From positions 1 through 48,013 of the forward strand of contig JAAXID010000236.1 of the NCBI GenBank assembly GCA_012270545.1: a DNA stretch of 48,013 nucleotides, in the 5' to 3' direction. The position numbers were made by a program, and so were the translations under genes. Position 1 is the stretch's first letter; every line of letters starts with the position of its first letter. This stretch comes from Anaerolineae bacterium. Its GTDB lineage: Bacteria > Chloroflexota > Anaerolineae > Aggregatilineales > Phototrophicaceae. The notes under the pieces are model-generated. The model was not told the DNA's origin and did not search any database. It saw only the letters and a program-made list of their open reading frames with translations. Below, piece after piece: positions 39,696 through 48,013 of this stretch.

Positions 39696-42158
39696 ATGAA
39701 AGAAATCGCTGCTTCCTTGCGCCATCATTGGCCCTTTTTCCTTTTCGTCCCTCTCCTGATCATCATCATGACCTGGCCCACAACCGTATACGTATTTGAT
39801 TCAAACACATGGTGGGCGCCGAGCGACGATCTTGATCTCGGCATGACGTATTGGGATGCCTGGTACGGCCGCCGCATTCTCGCGGGCGAGGCGCAGTTTT
39901 ACTTCACAGATCTTCTCTTCTTTCCCAAGGGCATGTCCTTGGCCTTTCACAATTTCAGTGTTCCGCACATGCTCCTCCTGCACGTGGCGCAGATCCTGTT
40001 GCCGGCGACAAATGCATACAACCTCTGTTATATGCTGATAATCTTTGTCAACGCAGCGGCTTGCTATGTCTACATCTTTTACTTGTTTCGCGACCGCTGG
40101 ATCAGCATGTTTGGCTCGGTGGTTTTTGGGCTCAGCGTCTTTGTTATTGAGCATCCGGTGCATCCCGATCTCAATATCGTCGCGGCTATACCGCTGGTGC
40201 TGTATTGTATGCAGCGCGGGTTTACGGAGCGCCGAAATCGATGGCTGGTCCTTGCTGGAGTCTTATCGGGCCTGACTGCATTCACTGGCATGTATATCTT
40301 GGTGTGCCTGGTGATTACCGTTGGCGTCTTCTTGTTTTTTAAGCTGCCCAAGCTATGGAAGGCGAGGCAATTCTGGGTCGGCATTCTGCTGCTGCTGGTG
40401 GTGGCCGGGTCGATCAGCGCGCTTCGTATCTACCCAATGATGCGCGAATCCGCCGAGTTAGACGAAGCCCTGAACAAGGGTGGCGGACGAGAATATGGGA
40501 GCGACCTCCTCGACATTTTTGTACATCGAGAGAATGTTGTCACCGAGTATGTCTTTGCTTCGCTGCTGCGAAAACCAGTTCCGCCAGTGCGTGAGGACGG
40601 CTACCTCGGCTATGTCACTCTGCTTTTGGCTGCCATTGGGCTCTTGAAAGCAAAGCCGCGCTGCAGAACGCTGATCTGGTTCGTACTATTCCTGACCTTT
40701 CTGGTACTCAAGCTTGGTCCCGCCTTAACAATTAATGGCCACACATTTGCTGACATCTTGTTGCCCAAGCACTATTTGAACAGCATGTTCCCGGCAGTGT
40801 TCAAGGCTTTCTGGATAACGGCTTATTTTCATGTCGGCATCCTGCTGCCGCTTGCCATCCTTGCTGCCTTTGGTCTAAAGATCGTGCTCTCCGCATTCCC
40901 GGCGAATTTTCGCGGCTTCGTCGTCATTATCTGTCTTGCACTGAATCTTTTCGAGACAATCGAGCCACCCGACTCCTCCACCATTCCGAGACAACAGATG
41001 CAATATATAGATTGGCTTCGCAGCGAAGAGCGGCAGGAAGCGATCCGTTTGATCAATGTGCCTTTTGGGCGCGGTCCGTCTAAACGATATGCACTCTTGC
41101 AGGTCTTTAACGGCTATCCCCACGCCGAAGGTTTGGCCGCGCGGACGCCGTCGGCAGCGTACGATTATATCCGAGAGAACTTAATCCTTAATGCCTGGCG
41201 AAACGAGGAAGGAGTCCTGTGCCCGCCCTTCAACGAAGGCGCTTTCAATCATTCCCTGAACCAATTGCTTGCGGACGGCTTCACGCACGTCGTCTTCCAC
41301 AACGATGCCATCCGCCGTATCGGATACGCAAACTACAGCGTCATGTCCATTCAGCCGGCTTACGAAGACGAGTATGCAAGAGTGTACCGGTTGGGAGATT
41401 TGCGAGACAGCTGCCGCGAATCCGCTTTTTTCAGCTCAAATGTCATGGCACAGCTAGGCTCGATCATGTCCCCGTTGACGCAGCCAGGCGGCGCCGCAGA
41501 TACATCCGGTTCATCGGCCGTGGAGATGCCGCCCGTAGCGCTGTCGCTTTCTGCCGACGGCATGGTGCTGGGCGCGCCAATTTCGCTCGCGAATGACATT
41601 GACGTCGACCAGCTGCTGCCGGATGATGGCATCGTGCTGCTCGTTTATTATCCACCTGATACAGCGGCTGACCTGGTTGAGTCTGTCGCCAGCCGACTGG
41701 CGAACAACTTCAAGTCTTGCCGCCGCGCAGGGAGGATGGGCGCCGCCTCCATAGAGTACTTCGCCCGAGAGGAGAGCCTTTGCGCGCTGCTCATCCCCGA
41801 CGATGCGCTGACAGTCAGCTACGAAAATGGGATGGTCCTGGCGAATGTCTTGCTGAAAACCGATGGCGACAGGCTGGAGACGAACTTGCTGTGGAACAAG
41901 CTGCCCGAAGCTGCCCACGGCGTTTCAATCCAGATATTTGATCCGCTCGGCGAAAAGGTAACCGGGAGTGATTTTATCGTCCGCCATGATGCGCTTTCCA
42001 CCCACCGTCTCGACCTGTCGTCGCTCGATCCCGGCGATTACAGCGTGAAGCTCATCCTGTACAACTACGAAACCCGCGTCAGCGTCCCCGGTACAGTTAC
42101 GAGCAGCCAAGCTCGCTTCGAGCGCGAACTCGAAATCGGGTTCATTACGGTTGACTAA
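39696..42158 (+). CDS. Large multi-pass membrane protein, GT-C glycosyltransferase-like (paralogue 2)
   Basis: An 820-residue tandem paralogue of the gene at 37050, same strand and layout: helix 1 'FFLFVPLLIIIMTWPTTVYV', acidic loop 'DDLDLGMTYWDAWYGRRILA', 'FSVPHMLLLHVAQILLPATN', a long soluble region, and a C-terminal beta domain ('YENGMVLANVLLKTDGDRLE', 'HRLDLSSLDPGDYSVKLILY'). The last 120 nt are nearly identical to those of paralogue 1, whereas most of the gene has diverged and is lower in GC, pointing to duplication with partial gene conversion. The ATG at 39696 has only a weak GAGAATAGA upstream. Function is unknown, as for its partner. Confidence 0.85.
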   Translation: MKEIAASLRHHWPFFLFVPLLIIIMTWPTTVYVFDSNTWWAPSDDLDLGMTYWDAWYGRRILAGEAQFYFTDLLFFPKGMSLAFHNFSVPHMLLLHVAQILLPATNAYNLCYMLIIFVNAAACYVYIFYLFRDRWISMFGSVVFGLSVFVIEHPVHPDLNIVAAIPLVLYCMQRGFTERRNRWLVLAGVLSGLTAFTGMYILVCLVITVGVFLFFKLPKLWKARQFWVGILLLLVVAGSISALRIYPMMRESAELDEALNKGGGREYGSDLLDIFVHRENVVTEYVFASLLRKPVPPVREDGYLGYVTLLLAAIGLLKAKPRCRTLIWFVLFLTFLVLKLGPALTINGHTFADILLPKHYLNSMFPAVFKAFWITAYFHVGILLPLAILAAFGLKIVLSAFPANFRGFVVIICLALNLFETIEPPDSSTIPRQQMQYIDWLRSEERQEAIRLINVPFGRGPSKRYALLQVFNGYPHAEGLAARTPSAAYDYIRENLILNAWRNEEGVLCPPFNEGAFNHSLNQLLADGFTHVVFHNDAIRRIGYANYSVMSIQPAYEDEYARVYRLGDLRDSCRESAFFSSNVMAQLGSIMSPLTQPGGAADTSGSSAVEMPPVALSLSADGMVLGAPISLANDIDVDQLLPDDGIVLLVYYPPDTAADLVESVASRLANNFKSCRRAGRMGAASIEYFAREESLCALLIPDDALTVSYENGMVLANVLLKTDGDRLETNLLWNKLPEAAHGVSIQIFDPLGEKVTGSDFIVRHDALSTHRLDLSSLDPGDYSVKLILYNYETRVSVPGTVTSSQARFERELEIGFITVD

Positions 42159-42164
42159 TCGCCT

Positions 42165-42914
42165 TCAGCTGATGACCCGCTCCCGCTGACGTTCGCGCGC
42201 TTTCACCACAAGCGCGTCAAACAGCGCCTGCTGAGACGGATCACGCGCGGCCGTCACCTCCGGATGCCATTGCACCGCGATCAGCCAGGGATGAGCGGGC
42301 TTCTCCAGCGCCTCAATGATGCCATCGGCCGCCGACGCCACCACGCGCAGGTCCCGCGCGACATCCTTGACAGCCTGGTGATGCCCCGACGATGTGCGCA
42401 GCGTCGTCAAACCCATGACCTCGGCGATCAGGCTGTCGGCTTCGACATGGACCTCCTGCATCGCCCACAAACCCGCTTCGTTCCGATGGATGTCTTCGGC
42501 GCGGATATCGGGGATATGCTCGTGCAGCGTCCCCCCAGCAGCGACATTCAACACCTGCAAGCCGCGACAGATGCAGAGCAGCGGCGTCTCCCCTTCAGCC
42601 AGCAGTCGGCGCAGCAATGTCAACTCACTGTGGTCGCGCTCGGCGTCCGCGGGTAGCACATGCGGATTCCAGCGGTCGCCGCCATATTCTGCCGGGTCGA
42701 TATCGGTGCCGCCGGTGACGATCACGCCATCCAGCAGCGACAGAAGCTGCTCCCACTCATTCTCGCCAGGTGGAATTAAAAGCGGGACGCCACCGGCGCG
42801 TCGCGCGGCGTCCACGTAAGGCGCCGGCACGCTGAAGAACTCATCATAATGCCGCGATTTGATGTAGTCTTCGCTGCGCCCGCCGGTGGTGATGCCAATG
42901 AAAGGTTTGATCAT
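42165..42914 (-). CDS. Class I glutamine amidotransferase-like hydrolase (gamma-Glu-GABA hydrolase family)
   Basis: A 249-residue protein of the PuuD-like peptidase C26 group. The nucleophile Cys is in 'PLLCICRGLQVLNVAAGG', the catalytic His in 'IAVQWHPEV' followed by Glu. Early motifs 'KPFIGITTGG' and 'PLLIPPGENEWEQLLSLLDG' then 'VIVTGGTDIDPAEYGG' are typical of the family. Members hydrolyse gamma-glutamyl amides in polyamine or GABA breakdown; no other puu genes are nearby. ATG 42914 is chosen (GAGG about 8 nt upstream) over 42956. It converges on the paralogue pair with a 6-bp gap. Confidence 0.9.
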   Translation of the reverse strand: MIKPFIGITTGGRSEDYIKSRHYDEFFSVPAPYVDAARRAGGVPLLIPPGENEWEQLLSLLDGVIVTGGTDIDPAEYGGDRWNPHVLPADAERDHSELTLLRRLLAEGETPLLCICRGLQVLNVAAGGTLHEHIPDIRAEDIHRNEAGLWAMQEVHVEADSLIAEVMGLTTLRTSSGHHQAVKDVARDLRVVASAADGIIEALEKPAHPWLIAVQWHPEVTAARDPSQQALFDALVVKARERQRERVIS

Positions 42915-43094
42915 TGCGCTTACCTCGGATTTACAGCATTGAGGGATGAGGCACAACTATAAACCAACCGCCGCCGTGCCCGCAACCGCCATCCGCGCTA
43001 TCCTTAGCATCCCCCAGCCGCCTGCTGCCAAAACACACCTGTCAAGGACAGCGCGATTCACTTAAACTTGTCGAGGTTTTTTCAAGAAGGATCC

Positions 43095-45827
43095 ATGAGC
43101 CACCGATTTCGCTTCTACTTCACCTACGCCCTGCGCAACATTCGGCGTGGCGGGCGCTGGACCACGCTGGCCGTCCTCTGCATCACAGCGGGCGTTGCTA
43201 CCGTGGTCGCCTTACGCTCCCTTGGTCTGGCTGTCGGCGATACCCTGACCAACAACGTGCGCATCGAAATCAAAGGCGATCTGCTCATCCGCAACGACAA
43301 CATCATCGGCGGCTTCGGCAGCAATGATCCCAAGGCCTTTTCGCCGGCTGAACTGGCGGCGCTCCTGGCTTGGGCGGAGGAAAAAGGCGCGGCCACCACC
43401 GCTTATATGAGCGGGCGCAACATGCAAATCACCAAGACCGGCGAGGGGCAGTTCGGCCGTCCCAGCTTCATCGGCAGCAACTTCATCGACCCGCAGACCT
43501 ACCCGCCGACCCACATCATCCGCGCCCTCGATCCGCCCGATGCGCTCCTCTCGCAGCTTTTCACCGGCGGCAACGATGTTGTCATCAGCGACAACCTGGC
43601 GGCCCAAAGCGACTTGGCCGTGGGCGATCAGGTGCGCGTCAGCGGCACGCAGGCACCCTTCAACGTCCGCGGCATCGTCTCCGTCGCCGAAGAAAGCAGC
43701 GTCACCAATTTCCTTAATGCCTTTTTTGGCTTCGCCTACTTCGACCTCGCCAAGGCCCAGGCCGTCATCAATGATGAGTTCGCGCCCAACCGCATCGGCG
43801 TCCTCTTGCCGGACGCGGCCGACGACGCGCGCTTGACAGCGTTGCAGGCCGAGATCGAAGCGCTCGTGCCCGGCGTCCGCACCACCGTCGTCTCCGATTT
43901 CTTGCAGCGCTACGAAGTGGTCTCACAGTATCTCAGCGACTTCGTCGTCGTGATGGGGCTCGGCGCCTTATTGATCGGCGGCGTCGGCATCATGAATACG
44001 ATGCTGGTCCTGGTGCGCCGGCGCACAAACGAAATCGCCGCGGTCAAGACTTTCGGCTTGCGCGGGCGGCAAGTGGCCGCGCTCTTCTTGACCGAAGGGC
44101 TGATGCTCGGCTTCATCGGCAGCCTTCTCGGCATCATCGTCGGCATCGGCCTCAGCGTGATCGTCAACGAATACGGCTCGGTGGCGCTGCGCCAACCCTT
44201 AATCTGGCGAATCTACCCCGAGGCATTGGCATTCGGTTTCACTCTGGGCCTGGTCGTCACCACCATCTTCGGCGTCGCCCCAATTCTGACTGCTGTCAAA
44301 GTCCGGCCCAGCATCATCCTGCGGCCCAATGAAAACCATCTCGTCGCCCTGGGCGTCATTCAGTCCCTCATTCTGCTGATTTTCGTCACCATCAGCCTCG
44401 GTCTGGTGGTCGGTCAGATCCTGCGGCCGTCATTCGAATTGACTGAGCAGCGCCTGGCCGAGGCAGCCGACCGGTCGGACGATTTTGAGGCCGGGGACGA
44501 AGGCGTCCAATTCGAGAACTCGCGCCGATTTGCTCCGCCGCGGACACCGGGTGACCAGACCCTGCCATCAGCCTACCTGGTCGGCGTCATCGGCGTCAGT
44601 GCGACCTTTCTGATCTTTCTCCTTTTGATCGTCCTGCTTTGGCTCATCATTTTCCTGATCGGCAAGCTGCCGTCACTGGGCATGGTCACCTGGCGCCTAG
44701 CATTGCGCAATCTGTCCACCAACCGCCTGCGCACCGCCATCACCTTGCTGGCTTTGAGCGCCGGCATGTTTGCGCTCAGCAGCATCACCTTCGTCGGCGA
44801 GGGCACGCGCGAGCTGCTCAACCTTCAGCTCAGCCGAACCTTCGGTGGCAACGTGCTCGTCTTTCCCTTCCCCGGGCTGCCGGCGAACCTTATTGAGAAG
44901 GCCATCGACGGCGCCCTGGAAGACGTGGAAATCGAATACAGCACGATCATCAAGAGCTACGAGTCGCAGGTTGTCGCTCTCAACGACGGCGTGATTAAGG
45001 ACAATAATGAGCTTGAATTCACGGTATGGGAATCGGACAAACCCGATATCTACAGTGGACAGGGCGCAATGCTGGCCGGGCGCATGCTCAGGCCCGACGA
45101 CCGCGGCCAGCCGCTGATTGTCCTGCCTTTCAAATTGGCGGATAGCCTGCAAATCGACGTGGGTGATACGATTGCGCTCGAAGCCGCGAACGGCATTGAG
45201 CTGAAAGTCCTTGGCGTGCTTAGCAGCGTCGAAGGCCTGGCTTTTGGCGCATCAACCGGGCTCGTCCCGCCCGATGTCATTCCGGCTTCGCTTTCCTCGG
45301 GCTATACGCTCTACGCCTATCAAGTCCCCGAAGCCGAGCTCAATCGCGCGCTGGCCGAGCTTTCCAGTGTGATCTTCGCCCTGGCTATCGATGTGCAATT
45401 CATCGACGGATTGATTGGCCGCCTGATCGATCAATTCGCCGCCATCCCGACAATCGTCGGTTTGCTCTCGCTCTTCGCCGCCGCCGTAATCATGGCCAAC
45501 ACCGTCGCGCTCTCCACCCTGGAGCGGCGTCGTCAAATAGGCATCTTGAAGGCGATCGGGCTCAAGTCGCGGCGCGTCTTGCAGGTCATGTTCATCGAAT
45601 CCAGCTTGATCGGCCTCTTGAGCGCCGTTCTCGGCATCGGCTTGAGCGCGCTGATAATCAGTCTGCTCGCAGCCGCGGGCGGCATCGACATTCCCTTGCC
45701 GACCGATGCACGCCTTACCGCCATCGCGCTGCTAATCGCCGCCATAATTATTGGCTGGACGGCCACTTTCCTCAGCGCCCGCGTCGCCCTCAAAGAGCGG
45801 GTGATGAACGTATTGCGCTACGATTAG
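43095..45827 (+). CDS. FtsX/MacB-type ABC transporter permease
   Basis: A 910-residue permease with two FtsX units. Helix 1 is near residues 19-41 ('TTLAVLCITAGVATVVALRS'). A large MacB-type periplasmic domain follows (about 45-270), then three helices (about 280-395: 'VVMGLGALLIGGVGIMNTML', 'GLMLGFIGSLLGIIVGIGLS'). The second unit begins about 490 with helix 'FLIFLLLIVLLWLIIFLIG', a second periplasmic domain (about 575-770) and three last helices (about 780-900). 'ERRRQIGILKAIGLKSRRVL' is the coupling helix contacting the ATPase. Such proteins export lipoproteins, peptides or drugs. No ATPase is adjacent; one of the right subtype is at 9990. AGAAGGA precedes ATG 43095. Confidence 0.92.
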   Translation: MSHRFRFYFTYALRNIRRGGRWTTLAVLCITAGVATVVALRSLGLAVGDTLTNNVRIEIKGDLLIRNDNIIGGFGSNDPKAFSPAELAALLAWAEEKGAATTAYMSGRNMQITKTGEGQFGRPSFIGSNFIDPQTYPPTHIIRALDPPDALLSQLFTGGNDVVISDNLAAQSDLAVGDQVRVSGTQAPFNVRGIVSVAEESSVTNFLNAFFGFAYFDLAKAQAVINDEFAPNRIGVLLPDAADDARLTALQAEIEALVPGVRTTVVSDFLQRYEVVSQYLSDFVVVMGLGALLIGGVGIMNTMLVLVRRRTNEIAAVKTFGLRGRQVAALFLTEGLMLGFIGSLLGIIVGIGLSVIVNEYGSVALRQPLIWRIYPEALAFGFTLGLVVTTIFGVAPILTAVKVRPSIILRPNENHLVALGVIQSLILLIFVTISLGLVVGQILRPSFELTEQRLAEAADRSDDFEAGDEGVQFENSRRFAPPRTPGDQTLPSAYLVGVIGVSATFLIFLLLIVLLWLIIFLIGKLPSLGMVTWRLALRNLSTNRLRTAITLLALSAGMFALSSITFVGEGTRELLNLQLSRTFGGNVLVFPFPGLPANLIEKAIDGALEDVEIEYSTIIKSYESQVVALNDGVIKDNNELEFTVWESDKPDIYSGQGAMLAGRMLRPDDRGQPLIVLPFKLADSLQIDVGDTIALEAANGIELKVLGVLSSVEGLAFGASTGLVPPDVIPASLSSGYTLYAYQVPEAELNRALAELSSVIFALAIDVQFIDGLIGRLIDQFAAIPTIVGLLSLFAAAVIMANTVALSTLERRRQIGILKAIGLKSRRVLQVMFIESSLIGLLSAVLGIGLSALIISLLAAAGGIDIPLPTDARLTAIALLIAAIIIGWTATFLSARVALKERVMNVLRYD

Positions 45828-45890
45828 TCTTGATCCCCTAGCCGGCGCTACGTTGTGTGCGGCGAGCCTTTATTTGCTGCATAGTCAATA

Positions 45891-45919
45891 TTGATTGTGT
45901 ACGGTCAGCATGATACATT
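45891..45919 (+). promoter_or_regulatory. Candidate promoter of the Flp pilin gene
   Basis: TTGATT (45891-45896), 17 bp, TACATT (45914-45919). It lies about 64 bp before the pilin ATG at 45983. Confidence 0.4.
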
Positions 45920-45982
45920 TCGCGCTTATCAATCTTATTTCAGGTGCGACGCTCTGTCGCGGATCATCAGGAATTGTCATTA

Positions 45983-46141
45983 ATGAATCGTTATCGGAAA
46001 GGCAAACCCGGGCAGGGTCTCGTTGAATACACGCTTATCCTTGTATTGGCGCTCGTCATCGCCGTCATAGTCCTCGTTCTCTTGGGCCCCTCGCTTGGCG
46101 ATGCCTTCAGCTCTATTTTGAATACGCTGGAGTCGACCTGA
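45983..46141 (+). CDS. Flp/Tad-type pilin-like small membrane protein
   Basis: A 52-residue prepilin. A short basic leader ending Gly10 precedes 'QGLVEYTLILVLALVIAVIV', with Glu at +5 and Tyr at +6 after the presumed G10/Q11 prepilin-peptidase cut, the class IVb pilin rule. One hydrophobic helix (about 13-37) is followed by 'LGDAFSSILNTLEST'. AGGAA lies about 9 nt before the ATG at 45983; the frame starts further upstream at 45944 but that part lacks pilin features. No tad/cpa assembly genes are in the window, so partners must lie elsewhere or the gene is solitary. Confidence 0.75.
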   Translation: MNRYRKGKPGQGLVEYTLILVLALVIAVIVLVLLGPSLGDAFSSILNTLEST

Positions 46142-46334
46142 TCACCAGATCTAGGCGAACGCTGCGCAAGGAAGTCGGCGGTTGTCCCGATTACATCGGG
46201 CGTCTCATGCCAAAACATCCCCCGGCGACATAAAAACAGCCGGCTGTGCGCAGCTCGCCAACGTTCGTCTGCTGGCCTCCCTGTCCCCGGGAGTGGTGAA
46301 TTGCGCGGATCTAATTCTGGGCCGGCCCAAGTTT

Positions 46335-46487
46335 GTAAGGCTTGAATGGTATTACAATTTGAACACCGAAATTCTACCCCATCCCCAGCCCCAGCGAGCT
46401 AGGGAAGGGGAGCTAAATGCACGCGAATACGCAGTTTAGGTCAGAGAAACCCCGTGCTGACAGGGCTTGACAGGAGCAATTGGGCAC
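46335..46487. repeat. Truncated inverted copy of repeat C
   Basis: Starts with the same terminal motif GTAAGGCTTG (46335-46344) and matches the reverse complement of about 28094-28272. It ends at TTGGGCAC (46479-46486), exactly where the binding-protein remnant begins, and lacks the other terminal repeat. A fragment of repeat B (GGAGTGGTGAATTG, 46290-46303) lies on its left. With 46142-46289, where I see nothing else, it makes up the 338-bp gap. An 85-codon ORF across it is not supported. Confidence 0.65.
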
Positions 46488-47552
46488 GGCATTTGGCCAG
46501 GACGATATGGTGACGGTCCTCTATTGGGACGAGCCTCAGAGCCCCGGGGCCGAGGTGGTCATCAATCAGATCATCGAGAACTTCGAGGCGGCCAACCCCG
46601 GCGTGGATGTCGTGCGCGAAGTGATCGGTTGGGAAGTCATGCGTGACATCGCCCGGACGTCTATGGCGTCGGTCACGAGCTTGAAGGCGGCGGCTTGTAC
46701 TGGAACAAGACTATCTTCGAAGAAGAGGGCCTGGAGCCGCCGGCGAACTTTGACGAGCTGCTCGCGCTTTGCGGCACCTTCCGCGAGCGCGGCTACGATG
46801 TGCCGATGGCGGCCGGCTGGGCTGACATCAACGGCATGGTGCTGACGCACAACTGGTATCCGATTCTGCAAAACTGGGTGGGACCGGGCATGATCGCGGC
46901 GGCGATCTCCGGCGAGCACCCCTGGACCGATCCCGGGATCGTCGAAGCGATGAATTTCGTCGCCCATGATATGGTCGACGCCGGTTGTTTCAGCGAAGAA
47001 GCGGGCAGCCTGGGCTTCCTGGAAGGCAATATGCTTTTCTACTCGTCGCAGGCGCCGATGATGCAGATGAGCACCTGGGCGATGCAGTTCTTCACCGACG
47101 AGATCACGGACGAGTTCGGCTTCATGATCTTGCCGCCGATCGAAGGTGGTGAACAGACAATGATCCAATTGATGGGCGCCGTCTGGTACATCATTGGCGA
47201 CACCGAACACCCGGAAGAGACTTTGACATTCCTGAACTATCTAGTGTCTGAGGAAGCGCATCGGCTTTGGGTTGAGGGCGCCCAGCTGCTGCCCGGCGTC
47301 ACCGGAGTTGACTTCAGCGGCTACGATGTAAGGCCCGTCTACCGCGACTTCCTCAACCTTGTCTCAGGTTGGGACGGGCCAGTGGGCTATCATCTTGATG
47401 TGCTGACGCCAGCGAACTTCAATACCACGCTGTTTGAAAGCACTGTCGAGCTGGCTGCGGGCCGGTTGACGTCTCAAGAAGTGGCCGACCGCATCAACGC
47501 CGAAATGGAAAGGGCGGTCGAGGACGGCAGACACGCCGATATCACGGGGTAG
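46480..47552 (+). pseudogene. Broken sugar ABC transporter substrate-binding protein gene
   Basis: Family 1 solute-binding protein remnant. The first frame (46480 to about 46657) encodes 'DDMVTVLYWDEPQSPGAEVV' through 'EVIGWEVMRDIART', the usual start of the mature protein. The second frame, shifted, runs from about 46659 to 47552: 'VYGVGHELEGGGLYWNKTIF' to the C-terminus. Between them some 50-70 residues expected in intact homologues are missing and the frame changes, so one deletion explains both. The signal peptide is also absent: the 5' edge coincides with the end of repeat C. The rest ('EEEGLEPPANFDELLALCGT' onward) is uninterrupted, so the damage looks recent, or the assembly is collapsed here. 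A permease gene follows. Confidence 0.75.
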
Positions 47553-47579
47553 CCTGAAACACCACCCCCCCATCCCCGG

Positions 47580-47606
47580 CCCCTTCCCCCACAAGGAGGG
47601 AAGGGG
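47580..47606. other. CCCCTTCCC/GGGAAGGGG hairpin
   Basis: A perfect 9-bp inverted repeat (47580-47588 with 47598-47606) with a 9-nt loop, just after the binding-protein remnant. The same arms occur inside repeat C at 28170-28178 and 28211-28219, so this is probably another relic of that family. Confidence 0.5.
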
Positions 47607-47636
47607 AGTTAACCGAGGCGTTGGATAAGGTAAAGC

Positions 47637-47660
47637 CCCTCCCTCTTTATGGGGGAGGGG
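47637..47660. other. CCCCTCCC/GGGAGGGG hairpin before the permease
   Basis: 47637-47644 pairs perfectly with 47653-47660. No T run follows. It lies 27 bp before the permease ATG, in the same context as the hairpin at 18961. Confidence 0.5.
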
Positions 47661-47687
47661 TCTGGGGTGGGGATTAGCGAGAATAGA

Positions 47688-48013
47688 ATGACCGTCACCA
47701 TCCGCCAATTCTTCGCCAACCGCAAGCTGCGTGATTACGCGACTGGTTACGCCTTTGTCATCCCGGCGCTGCTGATGTATGTCATTTTTGTCGTCTACCC
47801 GTTCTTTTACACCATCTACCTCAGCCTTACGAAATGGGATGGCGCCAAGCCGGTCAAGCAGTTCGTCGGCTTCCTGAATTATGAGAGGCTCTTCGCTGAT
47901 CCACGGGTTTGGAGCGCGCTCAGCCACAACTTGATCTGGATCGTGCTGGGCACGGTGACGCCGGTCGCCATCGGTTTGTTTTTGGGCGTGCTGCTTTGGC
48001 GCGGCGTGCGCGG
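47688..48013 (+). CDS. Sugar ABC transporter permease (MalF/UgpA-like), partial at window end
   Basis: The first 108 residues of a binding-protein-dependent permease; the gene continues beyond the window. Helix 1 is 'YAFVIPALLMYVIFVVYPFF' (about 20-39), followed by 'TIYLSLTKWDGAKPVKQFVG', the typical periplasmic loop, and helix 2 from about 85 ('LIWIVLGTVTPVAIGLFLGV'). It belongs with the damaged binding-protein gene upstream, making this a second sugar importer locus. The EAA loop is not reached. Only a weak purine tract precedes the ATG. Confidence 0.9.
   Translation, partial: MTVTIRQFFANRKLRDYATGYAFVIPALLMYVIFVVYPFFYTIYLSLTKWDGAKPVKQFVGFLNYERLFADPRVWSALSHNLIWIVLGTVTPVAIGLFLGVLLWRGVR

Noticed and set aside
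46182-46439. 85-codon ORF in the gap after the pilin gene
   Set aside because: It is made largely of repeat B/C sequence that is also found in intergenic DNA at 28 kb, where no matching ORF exists.

Overview
The window is a roughly 60% GC bacterial chromosome segment with about 37 protein genes and no rRNA, tRNA or CRISPR array that I could see. The most likely source is a Chloroflexota (Anaerolineae-like) bacterium. The hints are secreted and membrane proteins with Thr/Pro-rich linkers, several sugar ABC importers, a Bacillus-type SOS box at lexA, many AT-rich extended -10 promoters placed directly on start codons, and a BtpA-family gene. This placement is inference from gene content; no marker gene in the window settles it.

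Layout. 0-3.2 kb: helix-turn-helix regulator, dprA, lexA, lytic transglycosylase. 3.3-8.4 kb: a methionine-cycle fusion enzyme (homocysteine methyltransferase plus methylene-THF reductase), a response-regulator-like protein, a ParB-like-fold protein and a methyltransferase. 8.5-13.5 kb: secreted SH3 proteins, an orphan ABC ATPase, a HEAT-repeat protein and a TPR-like membrane protein. 13.8-17.4 kb: a methionine-codon leader peptide with an attenuator, metG (methionyl-tRNA synthetase), an internally deleted btpA and an M29 aminopeptidase. 17.4-23.3 kb: a complete sugar operon (Tat-exported binding protein, two permeases, Gfo/Idh/MocA oxidoreductase, FGGY kinase). 23.3-36.9 kb: mostly single metabolic genes (DUF1801 protein, PHP phosphatase, cfa, LuxR-type regulator, NAD epimerase, DinB, flavoprotein, K+/H+ antiporter, PLP decarboxylase, TauE/SafE exporter, nitroreductase, hemB). 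37-42.2 kb: two tandem paralogous GT-C-like membrane proteins. 42.2-46.1 kb: class I amidotransferase, a large FtsX/MacB permease and a Flp-type pilin. 46.3-48.0 kb: a broken sugar-binding-protein gene followed by a permease that runs off the window.

The most interesting signal lies upstream of metG (13842-14046). A promoter fires almost exactly on the ATG of a 26-codon ORF carrying Met codons at positions 9, 11 and 13. Three mutually exclusive hairpins follow: a 7-bp protector, a 9-bp perfect antiterminator and a 10-bp intrinsic terminator with a U6 tract. This has the geometry of classical ribosome-mediated attenuation, here with methionine codons ahead of the methionyl-tRNA synthetase gene.

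Other structure includes a modular family of intergenic repeats at 6.3, 8.4, 13.7, 28.1-28.4 and 46.3 kb, one copy of which abuts the broken transporter gene. Two genes carry apparent internal deletions (btpA and the 46.5 kb binding protein). The MetRS KMSKS-loop motif lacks both lysines.
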